A stretch of 64,000 nucleotides of DNA. It comes from Cladosporium sp. IMV 00045 (Eukaryota > Ascomycota > Dothideomycetes > Cladosporiales > Cladosporiaceae). Under the pieces are notes generated by a model. It worked only from the letters and a program-made list of their open reading frames with translations, had not been told where the DNA came from and ran no database searches. Position 1 is the stretch's first letter. Every line of letters begins with the position of its first letter. The position numbers were made by a program, and so were the translations under genes. Below are positions 30,782 to 40,845 of the stretch, in pieces. The stretch lies in NCBI GenBank assembly GCA_001931905.2, contig MSJI02000858.1, forward strand, positions 1 through 64,000, read 5' to 3'.

Positions 30782-32302
30782 TTAGGCCTCGCTGGTCTCG
30801 TTCCAGCTGACAACGCTGTAACCGGTGGGCACGGCGCGCTGGGCAATGCCGGCGGCTGTCGGGACAGATGCAGCCAGCAGCACTTCAGGAGATGCAGCCT
30901 CGCCGCTCGGCACAGTACGAGCAGCAATTCCGCTTGACTGGAAAAGAGGTGCTGCTTCGCCGGTAGGGATGGCGCGGGCAGCGATACCGGTAGCTTGGAA
31001 GATAGATGCTGCCTCACCGGTGGGCACAGCGCGAGGAGCAACACCGGTGGCTTGGAAAATAGACGCAGCTTCACCGCTAGGCACAGCGCGAGGAGCAATA
31101 CCGGTAGCTTGGAAAACAGATCCTACTTCGCCAGTGGGCACAGCACGGGCAGCGATGCCGGTAGCTTGTAGGACTGATGCTGCATCACCAGTGGGAAGAG
31201 CGCGAGCAGCGATGCCAGTGCCTTGGAGAGATGCTGCCATGCCGGTCGGCACAGCGCGGCGTGCGAGGCCGGTACCTTGAGGCATGAACGGGTGGACCAG
31301 CATCTGAGGAGAGCCAGTGCCCTCCGCGGCGTTGGGGCCAGGGAGAACACCATCGTTGTTCAGCTGACGTCTGGCAACGGGAGCACCTGAGCCGGCGGGA
31401 AGGAAGGGGTGGATAAGCATCTCGGGAGAGCCAGTACCGGCAGCCTGGCCTTGAGAGGGAGTGGGAGCGTCGGCGTTGAATTGGCGGCGAGCGTGGTAGG
31501 TGCCGTTGGTGGCTTGAGAGGTGGTGTTGCTTGCGGCGACAGGAGCGGGCGCGGGCTCACCAGCCTCAGGCTGCGCAGAAGGCTTGATAGGGTAGCGAGT
31601 GTGCCACATGCCGTCGTCGTAGTAGGAAGTGGGGCCAGCAGCGGCAGGAGTTACAGTGGTGGTAGAGAGGAGAGTGACGGTCTCGCCATGGCCCTTGGTG
31701 AAGGGCTCAGACGGCACAGCGGTTGGTTCCTCATCTTCGGGGACGTCTGCCGTTACTGTGACTCTGGCAACGTCGCAGTCCTCGTCCGATTCGCCATCAT
31801 CCTTGGGAGGCTCAGCAGCAGGTGGCGGAGCCTTGAAGGTGGGCTCTTTAGAAGCCGGCGCCTGGGTGGTGGTAGGTTGCGCGGAGATAGGTGCCTTGCT
31901 AGTCGAGAAAGTCGATTGGGCTGACTCGAGAACGGACAATGCGTCCAAGGAGCTTGATGTCGTTGCAGCAGGCGCGTTGGTGGTCGATGAGACGTTGACA
32001 GGGGCCTTCTGCGAGGGAGCACTGCTGGCAGAGCCGGGAACGTATGCGGTAGAGACGTTGGCCTCCTTTACGCTCGTGGTCTCGGTCGAGACGATTGTGA
32101 TCGAGACCGTGGTAGGTTCAGGCTTTTTGGCCTCGGATGACTTCGTTACGGTGTGGTAAACAGTCGCCTCCTGATCGCTGGGAGAGTCTGCGGCTGCTGA
32201 AGATCCGCCATCGACATCAACGACGGAGTAGGTGACCGGTAAGGCATGGACGCGGATCGCAAGGCATGAGGCAAGCAGGGCAGACCGAGCGGCGAGATGC
32301 AT
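30782..32302 (-). CDS. Secreted repeat protein with dibasic and periodic Arg sites (kexin-processed precursor candidate)
   Basis: A single-exon 506-residue protein with a signal peptide (cleavage likely after VHA at residue 20) and a long Thr/Ser/Pro-rich stretch to about 265. Residues 271-347 are two copies of a 37-39-residue unit starting ARRQ(F/L)N and containing GTGSP(E/Q)ML(I/V)HPF(L/M)P. Residues 349-461 are six 19-residue units of the form RAVPTGEAASIFQATGIAA, followed by two imperfect ones, ending GYSVVSWNETSEA. RR pairs at 272-273, 311-312 and 348-349 are kexin-type sites; each later unit starts with a single Arg. Known fungal kexin-processed repeat precursors yield pheromones, ustiloxin-like cyclic peptides or hydrophobic wall peptides. 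No neighbouring modification enzyme is visible. It could also be a structural wall protein. Confidence 0.8.
   Translation of the reverse strand: MHLAARSALLASCLAIRVHALPVTYSVVDVDGGSSAAADSPSDQEATVYHTVTKSSEAKKPEPTTVSITIVSTETTSVKEANVSTAYVPGSASSAPSQKAPVNVSSTTNAPAATTSSSLDALSVLESAQSTFSTSKAPISAQPTTTQAPASKEPTFKAPPPAAEPPKDDGESDEDCDVARVTVTADVPEDEEPTAVPSEPFTKGHGETVTLLSTTTVTPAAAGPTSYYDDGMWHTRYPIKPSAQPEAGEPAPAPVAASNTTSQATNGTYHARRQFNADAPTPSQGQAAGTGSPEMLIHPFLPAGSGAPVARRQLNNDGVLPGPNAAEGTGSPQMLVHPFMPQGTGLARRAVPTGMAASLQGTGIAARALPTGDAASVLQATGIAARAVPTGEVGSVFQATGIAPRAVPSGEAASIFQATGVAPRAVPTGEAASIFQATGIAARAIPTGEAAPLFQSSGIAARTVPSGEAASPEVLLAASVPTAAGIAQRAVPTGYSVVSWNETSEA
30920..31258 (-). repeat. Six tandem 57-base coding repeats
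   Basis: These encode residues 349-461 of the secreted repeat protein. Each unit is 18-19 codons with the pattern R-A-(V/L/I)-P-(T/S)-G-(E/D)-A-A-S-x-(F/L)-Q-A-T-G-(I/V)-A-(A/P). Conservation is strongest at RAxPTG and ATGIA. Confidence 0.88.
31262..31492 (-). repeat. Two tandem coding repeats starting with ARRQ
   Basis: These encode residues 271-347 of the same protein. The two units of 37-39 codons share ARRQxN, GTGSPxMLxHPFxP and a Gly-rich end. Each begins with a dibasic pair, and a third pair follows the second unit. Confidence 0.82.
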
Positions 32303-33195
32303 TTCCGTTTCCGGTTTGCGATATCTTAGTCAAGCTCAAATGTCAATCGAAGTCCGGATTCGTCTCGTTTGTCAATATGGTGTATGGTGTCAGTTGTGTT
32401 TGTTGTAGGATGTGAGAGGAGTGTTTTGAAACAGTAGTGTAAGAAGCGTTTGTTTGGTGGAAGGATTGGCAATGCAGAGAGCCGAGAGAATACGGCCTCT
32501 GTACTTTTATCTCGCTTAGTAGTTGCATGTTTGCGTAAGACTGGAGGTTGGTATACATGGTTGCCAGGGTGCGACATCACGGCCACGCAGGTGAAGTGAA
32601 TAGAAGGAGGCTGGCAAGTGGCAGGCGCGACCCCAGATTTGCGGTATATTTCAGAACGGTCGCGCATTATTCTCAGACCGGGGCGACGGCTGCTCCCGGG
32701 TGGCTGGCAGACTTCGCCAGCCACTCCAAAACAGCAAATCCAGACCTCACCACATCACTATTGGCGTCAACGACGCGAAACAAAGTGGCACGCCTGAGCT
32801 CATTGCGGAGCTTATACAGAAGCCTCTAGCATGTGGCATAAGTGCAGAAGGGTCTCGATAGGCTACGGACCCTCCGCGATCGTCCATCTGGCCATGCAAG
32901 CTCACGCGGCAGATCCACAGCTTCACTTTATCTACGCCATATCGTGGCTCGTGGCTTTTCTTGATCTGATAGTCGCTCATCACCGGCTCACCGAATTCTG
33001 GTACTTGCGTATACTGAGCTAGCGGTATCTGCTGTCACTCTCAACGCCCATCTGTGCCTGCTCCCAAAGATGATGAGGCCCCATCATTTCACTTTGGCAG
33101 GACAGCCACTCTCTCGGACTTTGCAGCCGATACTTCCACCGAGACCTCTCCGACATGTACAAACAACCACTCAATCGTACCGCTACTCATCACCT
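32303..33195. other. Intergenic region with a strong stem-loop
   Basis: 893 bases with no supported gene. A perfect inverted repeat GTGGCTGGC / GCCAGCCAC with a 7-base loop lies at 32700-32724. The rest includes the promoter of the repeat-protein gene. Confidence 0.45.
32700..32724. other. Perfect 9-bp stem, 7-base loop hairpin
   Basis: The left arm GTGGCTGGC (32700-32708) is exactly complementary to the right arm GCCAGCCAC (32716-32724). It is about 400 bases before the repeat-protein start. The function is unknown. Confidence 0.6.
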
Positions 33196-33911
33196 TCAGC
33201 CTGCTAAATCTCCCAATCCATCCAACGCCCCACATGCAAGTAGCGGATGTGCCATCCCCGGTAGCCAAACAAGCGATCTCCCGCCCTCAACACATCTCTG
33301 AACTTGACGCCCTTTGGAATTCTTCACGCGTTCCATTTGCGCAATGTGTATGTTCCTACTGTAGAGTCCCCTCAACTCATATTCCAGTACGACCACTTCA
33401 GGCACGGGTGGTTGGGTGACGAACATGTCCAAGTAAAGGCTCTTGGATTTGAGAAAGCCTGGCCTGACATTGTCCATGGTGAAGGGGATGCTGCGCACCA
33501 TGTCTGCACGAGTGAAGAGTGTATCGGGCTTGAGGAGTACCCGATTGCCGGTGCATGGGGTGGTATCAGGTTCGTCGTCGCTCTCCGGAGCCAGGAACAT
33601 GATACGCTTGAGAGGAGCCGAGCCGAGGACAACCTCGTTCCACTTGTGACAGACACGGCGGACCTTCATCAGATACTCGAGTGACTGGTGTTTAAGAATA
33701 TTCTCCAGAAGCTCGGTCGTGTTGAAGACGGCACGCGCGACGGCTTGACGAGCGTCTCGCGCAACTTTGCTGCTAGGGTGCTGCGGAAGATTGTGAGCGA
33801 AAGGAAGCATTGTGTCACCAGCACGTCGGAATGATCATACGTCGGTCCTAACACGCTTGTTGGACTCGCAGGGACACTCTTGCGAGCGTGCTTCCCCTTC
33901 TTGTTGGCCAT
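33196..33911 (-). CDS. F-box-like protein
   Basis: A likely two-exon gene of 213 residues. Exons are 33911-33855 (MANKKGKHARKSVPASPTS) and 33780-33196. The intron donor is a weak GTGTTA, but the acceptor CGCAG and the phase fit. If the intron is rejected, the frame could start at 33810. The F-box-type segment is VFNTTELLENILKHQSLEYL followed by VRRVCHKWNEVVLGSAPLKR, the common fungal form ('ATPELLEnIL..L....L...rrVCr.W..vi..S'). Such proteins recruit substrates to SCF ubiquitin ligases. The C-terminal half has no recognised repeat domain. A second F-box-like gene lies on the other side of VPS35. Confidence 0.72.
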
Positions 33912-34291
33912 GTTGTACGTTTTCCGTGAACGGCGCGGGTGGACACCGCGTGAGCGTGAGCTCTGCTGTCAAGTTGGTGTGCAATTGTTGAGGAGAGAGC
34001 AGAAGAAAGCCACAAACAAAGTCGTCAGCTGGTGGTGCTGTAAAGCAGTAAAGCAGTAAGAGTCACATGCAGGTGGCGTCACTGCTGTGAAAGACAATAG
34101 AGTCTGAAACAGTACTGAGACTCGTACAACAACGCACTTCGCACCCCTTATCCACGGCATCAGTGAAATAAATGAGCCAGATACAGATATTCGGATACAG
34201 AAAGGTAAGGTAACCGCCCTCTCAACCCGTTCCCCATCACCATTAGCCCACCATATGCTACATCCTACCATCTCACAAAAATCAACGCCAC
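33912..34291. other. Intergenic region F-box gene / VPS35 3' end
   Basis: 380 bases. A short Gly/Ala-free frame at 33969-34295 is not supported. No repeat or RNA gene is seen. Confidence 0.35.
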
Positions 34292-37046
34292 TCAACCCTT
34301 CGGCCTAACCTCCACACCCTCATACTCTCTCGCTTCGATATACTGCAGCGTCCTCTCAAAGTGTTTCCTCGGGCTCTCCAGCCCGCTGACGTTCTCCGTC
34401 GTGTTGAGGTTGCTTTGAATCAGCTCGATCAGGCCGTTGATGTATTTCGTCGTGACGGCCTCGTTCTCCTGGTCGAAGTAATAGACGTAGCGGTTGAGGA
34501 TTTCCACGAACAGCTCCACGCTCACGGCAGTGTCCATGCAGGCGTCCGCGACGCGCAGGGCGCGCTGCAGGCATTCTAGCACGCGCTTGCCATCGCGATA
34601 GACCTGGTGATTTGTTGTTAGTGAGGTTTTCGCTGCTCGGGGGACATCGGTTGTTCTTACCTCCTTCGAGTCGTCCTCTCGCTCGGCCTTCTCCACCGAC
34701 CACCACAGGTGACTGGCGAGGTAGACGGCGCGGCATTGGTCGGGCTTCTTGAGCAGCTTGCTACCGTGCAGAGCCGCCTTCGTGATAAGCGTGTCGTAAT
34801 TCTCGCGGCTGAACTTCTCGCTGCAGCAGGAAAGGGCGCCGCCGATGATGCAGATGGCCTGGAATTGGCTCCTTGAATCGCTAATGGCTTCTTCGTAAGT
34901 CGTGAAAGCGGAGGCGAAGAACTCGTACGAGATGTCTTCGTTGTCGCATTGAGCGGCGACCTGTCCCGCCGCGACGAAGAGTCGGAGCACGAGGTCTGGC
35001 ACGCCGGATGTGGAGACTCGGGTGTAAAGGGAGTTGAGGGATGTGTGGATGAACTTGTACAAGGCGGAAGATTGGGTGGCGTAGTCGTCGTTGGAGAGGT
35101 GCTCGCGTCGCTTGAAGTTTCGGGCAAGCTTGAGAGATTGTGTGACGAGTGCTGGAGTAGTGTATTTCGTCCTCTCGTTGCCTTCAGCAAATGCTGTTCG
35201 TGTCTTCTGGAGAAGCTGGAATTGCGTGACATTGTCGGGAGCACGAATCAGGTGGACGATTCTTGCAAGCCAGCCTTGCTCTTCGACAGTCTCTTCGGTC
35301 TCCACTGCTCCTCTGCGCATGGGACCGCCAGGGTAACCAGCTGGTTGCTGCATGCCTTCTTTGATGAGGACGGACAATATCGAAAGCACGCCGTCCAGGT
35401 TTTCCGGTGTGGCAATCTTGGTCTCATTACGCAAAAGACTCCGTGCAAGCTCGCCGGCAACCGCGCGGCGGGTGGGGTATGATTGTTGGTGGAACAGTGG
35501 AACGAAGTTGGGCAACGCCAGAGCCGTGAAAAGAGAGAAGTAGGCCCTCACTGGAGCCATGAGTAAGCTGAGGAGGTTTGATTGAGATGCTTGGGAGTGG
35601 AGGTCGGCAGAGTTGGTGAAGCGAGAAACCTCTTTGGTGGCGTATTCCAAAACCTGGTCGACGTAGTCCAGGCGCTCAGGGTAAATGCTCAGTGCCAGAT
35701 TAGCCAGCGATACAAGCAATGCTGTGATATCTTGTATGGGCAAACGCTGCATGTTGACCAGATTGATAACCTGTTCGTGGAATATCTCGAACAATTTGAT
35801 GTTATCTGGAATGCCCCTCGATTTCTTCGTGTCGCCGTTAGTTTGTGGCTGAGGTTCGTCTTTTGTCGTAGGCTCCGCAGATGCATCGGTCGCAGCCGTC
35901 TCCTCTCCCTCGGTACCATTCTCGCCATTGGTGCCCTCTGTAGCTTCTGCAGGCTTCGTTTCAGTCGACTCGGCATTCTCTTTCGTGACCTTGAGCTTCT
36001 CAAGAAGTGCAACCACAGCCTCTTGCTCGTTCGTTTGCTTATTCTCAGGAGTCTCGGTTTCGGCCTCACGAGCAGCATAAGCGGACAGACGATCCATCAG
36101 ACCGATGACAATGCCCTTGACGTTGACGTGAGGGTTGAGTCGAGCGGTGGCCGACAGAAATTGATCCAGGGTGTGTAAATGAAACTCGTCCGGGAAGACC
36201 TGAGTGACAACCTCCAGTAGGTATTCTTGTGCAAGCACATCGCGACACTGGACCACTTGCTCAAGCAGCGGATATAATATCACGTTCTTGTAGCTCTCCA
36301 AGTCCACCAGTTGGCTGAGCCGCACGAGGTTGCTGCCGACCAACAATTGCAACTCTTGTCTCTCCTTCGTCCTCTGTTCTCTTTCCCGCGAGTGTCCTTG
36401 GTGCTGTAGTCGTACCCATAGCTTGTTCATCTCCACAAAGTTCGTCAGAATGAACGATATGCTGTCTTGCATGTTGCCTTCGGGACCATCTCCTGAGCCG
36501 GTAGGAAGGTAGTCCCGAGCCTGTCCGCTCAGGTAGTATCTCAGGAACAGTCCGCGCACAGGGTGCTGCACGCCTCTGCTCATCTCCATCATATCTTTCA
36601 TGATCTCTTTGACCGGCGCGCCTTCGATGCCCATGTAGACCGTTCCAACCGTGATCATGAGGTAAAGTCGAGGGACGATGTTGCCAGCGTACTGGACGAG
36701 TTCGTATAGATCGGCGAGATGGTTGTCCGGGTGGGAGTCGCGTAGATATACAGACAAGTGTCGCAGCGCATCGAAGACGGACATGTACAACTCATAGTAC
36801 TGTTTCGGTCCCAGGTTGCTCGTTCGCAATTCGGAGACGAGGGTAGAGCTTCACCACGGATTAGCTACCGTTGTCGCGTGAGAGCGCCAGTACCGGACAT
36901 TGACCATACCTGCACTTGAGCGCATCCATGAGCTTTCCAGGCGTCTCCAGACAGCGGCGCATCATCACCGTCTGCTGTCTGACGACGGACAAGGCATCCT
37001 CCAGCAGCCGCGCCTGGTCCTCGACCGGCGGAGGAGTGGTCGTCAT
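34292..37046 (-). CDS. VPS35: Retromer subunit VPS35
   Basis: A three-exon gene for the 878-residue alpha-solenoid core of retromer, which recycles cargo from endosomes to the Golgi. Exons are 37046-36910, 36848-34661 and 34603-34292. The first exon encodes EDQARLLEDALSVVRQQTVMM and RCLETPGKLMDALKC, the N-terminal VPS35 signature. The join gives STLVSELRTSNLGPKQYYELY. Next are LRHLSVYLRD, IVPRLYLMITVGTVYM, VQHPVRGLFLRYYLSGQARD (including the PRLYL and PxRGLFLR motifs that bind VPS26) and FILTNFVEMNKLWVRLQHQG. The 57-base intron at 34604-34660 is in frame and lacks a stop, so retention would add 19 residues. An acidic, Glu/Thr-rich insertion of about 70 residues lies near 265-345. Confidence 0.95.
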
Positions 37047-37505
37047 GATTGGATATTGATGGTATGCAATTCGATCTGCAGGTTTGCAATGTGTTTCTGC
37101 TACCGTTGCGCGCCAATCCAAAGAGGCTGCATTGGTATGGTCGGTAGACTGATGTTGTCCAGGCGGTCGTCGCTACTTGGCCGTTACCCTCCACGCTACG
37201 CCTTCCAAGCTCCCACCCACCACTCAATGGGCGCGGAAGCCCCAGCCGAGCTGACGATTCCTGCTGCCTTAATAAGGCATTCCAAGCAAAGGGTGTTTAT
37301 GGAAAACCTGCTGCTGCTCATACCTCACCCTTTCATACACCAGAAGTGGGAGGACGCTGTTGCAGCTATGCAGTTTTGGCATGACTTCTACATTCGCGGC
37401 CGATAATCTTCAACTACTACCACCGTATTTTATCATCTGCAAACCGTCTTGAGGACCCACTTTACCACCTTAGCTTCACATATCTCACTCCAATGTGAAA
37501 TAACG
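37047..37505. promoter_or_regulatory. Divergent promoter VPS35 / F-box-like gene
   Basis: 459 bases between opposite start codons, with no gene or repeated element seen. A plus-strand frame covering this and part of VPS35 is an antisense shadow. Confidence 0.4.
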
Positions 37506-38197
37506 ATGGTACTATCCACCTTGCCCGTGGAGCTGCTCGAAGCGATCCTCAAGGAACTCGACACGAGAACATTGCTACTCTCCCAACGTGTCAGTCATCA
37601 ATTCCGCGATCTCATAAGCTCCAGCCCGGTGCTACAGGCAAACCTCTTCACCACCTGCGTCCCAGGTCCGAAGAACGACCAGTACTATACTTGCCTCGAA
37701 TCAAAAGGTTCTTGCAGCTATTAGACGAGGGAACCTCTCAGCTGTCAAACGAGAAATCCATCAGTATTCTCAGAGGAGTCACTTTGAACCCACTGTTAGC
37801 TGAAGAGATCATCCCCGTAGAAAGGGACTTGATCTACTATGACAGCAAACAACAAGGTCAACGCCACGAAGCAATTTCAATGAGCCGACTCCTCGCGCAT
37901 CCGCAAGGTTCCTGGCGTTCCATGTACATTTCCAATCCCCCTGCGGAGAGCATCCTCGCCTGCAGCATCATTTACTGGCCGCCCGACGATGCCCACAAGA
38001 TCTGGCGGTGGCACAGATGCAGCGTGCGAGACAAGACTGGCATCAAGATGTCTCAGGTCGTCGATGAGGTTTTGCGCAAGGCAGGCAGTTTGGGAGTGCT
38101 TCAGGGAGATTTAACCACGGAGAATCTGAATGGTTGGTATTTGACCTGCGTTGGTTGTGTGGCGTGTGAGCGTGGCGAGATAGTACGTGACATGTAA
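37506..38197 (+). pseudogene. F-box-like gene with apparent frame break
   Basis: The ATG at 37506 opens a clear F-box: STLPVELLEAILKELDTRTL, then LLSQRVSHQFRDLISSSPVLQ. This frame stops at TAG 37722-37724 after 72 residues. A second frame (shift of two) is open through 37661-37690 and runs to TGTAA at 38197, encoding a plausible continuation with RIKRFLQLLDEG, SMSRLLAHPQGSWRSMYIS and CSIIYWPPD. No GT..AG intron of sensible size joins the two. I therefore read it as a gene with a one-base loss or a sequence error near 37640-37690, or a short F-box protein followed by a relic. It belongs to the same broad family as the F-box gene at 33196-33911 and shares its promoter region with VPS35. Confidence 0.6.
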
Positions 38198-38342
38198 GAC
38201 GGTGCACGCAGTATGCCGGGTCGCTATGAGCTCAAAGTAATCAAATTGGTATCTCGCTATACAAACAATAAACGCAGTTCCTAGCACTAGCAATACAATC
38301 TCTCAACACATTACCACCCCACCGCTCTGGCACAGCCGCTGG

Positions 38343-40277
38343 CTAAGCGTAAGATCGCCTCGGTCTACTCGGACCCATACCCAAGATGCTTTCACTGCCC
38401 AGAAAATCGCCTACAAGCCCACTAGCCGGCGGCGGCCTGCTCGACCTCGAAGTCCTCTTCCTCCTACCACTGGACCTTTCGCCACGCATACCCATGGACG
38501 CATCGCCGAAGTTCACCATCGTGCCTTCTCCAGGCCCCCTACCAGAACGCCTGTAATCTTCATTCATGTGGTGCTCCGCGTTGTTGCCGTAATTGATTAC
38601 GTTCTGTTCCTCCGGATGGACACTGTGGCGGCGCCTGCGGGATGCATCCGCGGCCGGATCGCCTACGATGCTGTGCAGTTGCATCCTCCTCGCCAGATCG
38701 GCATCGTCACGTTCCTGACGCCGTCGCTGCTCCATCTCTTCTGTATACGTGCGGATTTGCAAGCCCTGTCCGTGTCTGCCCGCAGCCACGGCGCCAATGG
38801 GCTCTCCCGGTGGTCCACCAGGCACGTCTGGAGGTCTGGGTGCGCCACCGTCGAATACTCTTCGGTAAATCATCCTCATGGGCTCAGGGACTCTCATCCC
38901 GTTCAACCGATCTGTGTCCGGCACGTCACGATAGTTGAACCACGGGCAGTCACAAGTTTTCCACTTCTCGCCGCAGACCATGCAGAATTCCGCAGTGCAG
39001 CGGCACTTCATGTGGTTGCAGCCTTCACGGAGCTCGACCATTGCATTGCACTGGTAGCAACGCTTCCAGCCCTCTTTCTCGGCCTGCTGGACCAAACGTG
39101 CAATCTCAGGATCTTTCGGGCAGTCGGCCGATTTGTGGAATTTGCCACTGCACATGGTGCACGCTTTTGTCTTGCATTTGGGGCAGGTCGCGTATTTTCG
39201 ACCCTTGTCCGTGTGGAAGTTTGATGGCCGGATCCAGATTCCACACCTCGAGTTTGGGCAGTAGATGCGGTTTCGAGCATGGTATTCGTCGTATTTCTTG
39301 TTGAAGTTCACTTTGAATTTGAGGTCGAAGAGATCTTCTACATGTGACAGTGGAATGTGGTCGGAGGTACAGCACCGAGGCGGCATGTGTGCTGGATCGT
39401 TGACTGCCATTCGAAATAGGCGTTTCAAGCATGAGTGGCACATGCGGTGGCCGCATGAGAGCTTCGCTGTTTTGGAGGATGGAAGTTCGTCAGAACATGT
39501 GAGGCACTCCACCTTCTTTGCGGAAGCATCGGATGAAGGCCTCTTCCGGAAGAAAGTATCCAGGAAAGATTCTCGCCTTTTCCTTTGGGGCCTAGGAGGG
39601 GAGCTTTGCTCGGATGTTGATGGCTCTCTGGGTTCTTCCTCTACGACTGCAGGCAGTCCTTGGCTTTTGGGTGGCGTTCTCTCGCGGACAACAGTGCGAG
39701 GTCTTGGTTGGTAGGCTCGTGTGGCTACTTGAGAGATACTGTCGTCGGGCGTGACCTCCTTTTCGGTCAATCCAGGGAGACTGTCGGCCAGAGATGGCGC
39801 TGCAGAGTGTCTTGAGCGACCTGAGCGTCCACTACGGACTGAAGGCTCGCGTTCCATGTCTAGATTATGTGCTGCAACATGCATTGGAACCAGGGGATCC
39901 TGTGGGGGGAATTGAGTGCCGTAGACATATTCTGTCCTGCGGTCGTCGGAGCGTCCTGAGCGTGACTTCCGTGACGAGGTTGCAGAGCCACTGCTTGGCC
40001 GTCGTTTTGCTGGATACTCTGTTACCGTCACGGTCCTAGTGCTGGTGTCGTCCATTCTGTTCGATTTGGTAGGCTTGGCGTGAGAGCTGCTCACTCTTCT
40101 TCGTTCAACAACGGGGCGTCCAGAGTAAATGTCTCTACGTCGCCTCAACTCCTCGATGTCGGCTCGCTTGGCTTTGAGATCCTCGGTACTCTTCTTTGCA
40201 GAACTCGTAGACCGATGGGCTCTCGATGTCCTGGAGCCGTGGCTGCTACGGCCACCAAAAAAACTGCCCTGTGCCAT
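38343..40277 (-). CDS. RBR-type (RING1-IBR-RING2) E3 ubiquitin ligase
   Basis: A single-exon 644-residue protein. The first 250 residues are Arg/Ser-rich and low in complexity. RING1 starts near residue 258 (CLTCSDELPSSKTAKLSCGH, RMCHSCLKRLF, RCC), the IBR near 340 (CPNSRCGIWIR, CPKCKTKACTMC, FHKSADC) and RING2 near 405 (CYQCNAMVELREGCNHMKC, CTAEFCMVCG, WKTCDC). RBR ligases take ubiquitin onto a RING2 cysteine before transfer; the Cys in EGCNHMKC is the expected one. The C-terminal 180 residues are Arg-rich and disordered. It is similar in build to fungal ARI-like 'IBR finger' proteins; the target is unknown. Divergent from LYS2. Confidence 0.9.
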   Translation of the reverse strand: MAQGSFFGGRSSHGSRTSRAHRSTSSAKKSTEDLKAKRADIEELRRRRDIYSGRPVVERRRVSSSHAKPTKSNRMDDTSTRTVTVTEYPAKRRPSSGSATSSRKSRSGRSDDRRTEYVYGTQFPPQDPLVPMHVAAHNLDMEREPSVRSGRSGRSRHSAAPSLADSLPGLTEKEVTPDDSISQVATRAYQPRPRTVVRERTPPKSQGLPAVVEEEPREPSTSEQSSPPRPQRKRRESFLDTFFRKRPSSDASAKKVECLTCSDELPSSKTAKLSCGHRMCHSCLKRLFRMAVNDPAHMPPRCCTSDHIPLSHVEDLFDLKFKVNFNKKYDEYHARNRIYCPNSRCGIWIRPSNFHTDKGRKYATCPKCKTKACTMCSGKFHKSADCPKDPEIARLVQQAEKEGWKRCYQCNAMVELREGCNHMKCRCTAEFCMVCGEKWKTCDCPWFNYRDVPDTDRLNGMRVPEPMRMIYRRVFDGGAPRPPDVPGGPPGEPIGAVAAGRHGQGLQIRTYTEEMEQRRRQERDDADLARRMQLHSIVGDPAADASRRRRHSVHPEEQNVINYGNNAEHHMNEDYRRSGRGPGEGTMVNFGDASMGMRGERSSGRRKRTSRSSRPPPASGLVGDFLGSESILGMGPSRPRRSYA

Positions 40278-40845
40278 GCTGGGCAGACAGCGCCTGTCTT
40301 AAGAGGTGACCGCCTCAGTGGGGTTGGAGACGCAGGCTGGCGTAGACGGTGAGACACAGAAGGTGGTGGTAGGCTACTAGGCGACCAGCCAGCGCATATA
40401 TTCGATCAATCCACTAGTTTGCAGCAAGCAGAGTGGAGACTTGCGAGTGAAACTGCTGCAAACCTTCCAATCACAGGATCTATCGAATTGAGTATAGCGC
40501 CCTTCGAGCCGATCAAGCCGGTCGCGGGTAAAGCTGTCCCTGACTCTGCCAACGTCTGGGGCAGGAAAATCGTGCACCCAAGCGCTGCATGACGCATTGG
40601 CTCTCGAAAAGATCGGAGGATCAATATCTCACCAGTCTCACAATTCACTCCTGTTCGCCTGCACTATCATCTCGGAAATCTGAACACCAACTATACAGTC
40701 CCAAACCCCACAGTTCCAGGCGAGCACTATCGACTAAGCTTTCTTGCCTATTGGGCTAAACCGATATCGGCTCTGCCGGTTCAGAATTGGTTTCTTCGTC
40801 ACAGGACATAAAGATCGACCTACATCTGCTGCATACCTACCCAAC
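40278..40845. promoter_or_regulatory. Divergent promoter RBR ligase / LYS2
   Basis: 568 bases between opposite start codons. TGACTCT at 40541-40547 resembles the Gcn4/CPC1 site TGACTCA with one mismatch, about 300 bases before the LYS2 start. No gene is seen. Confidence 0.45.
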
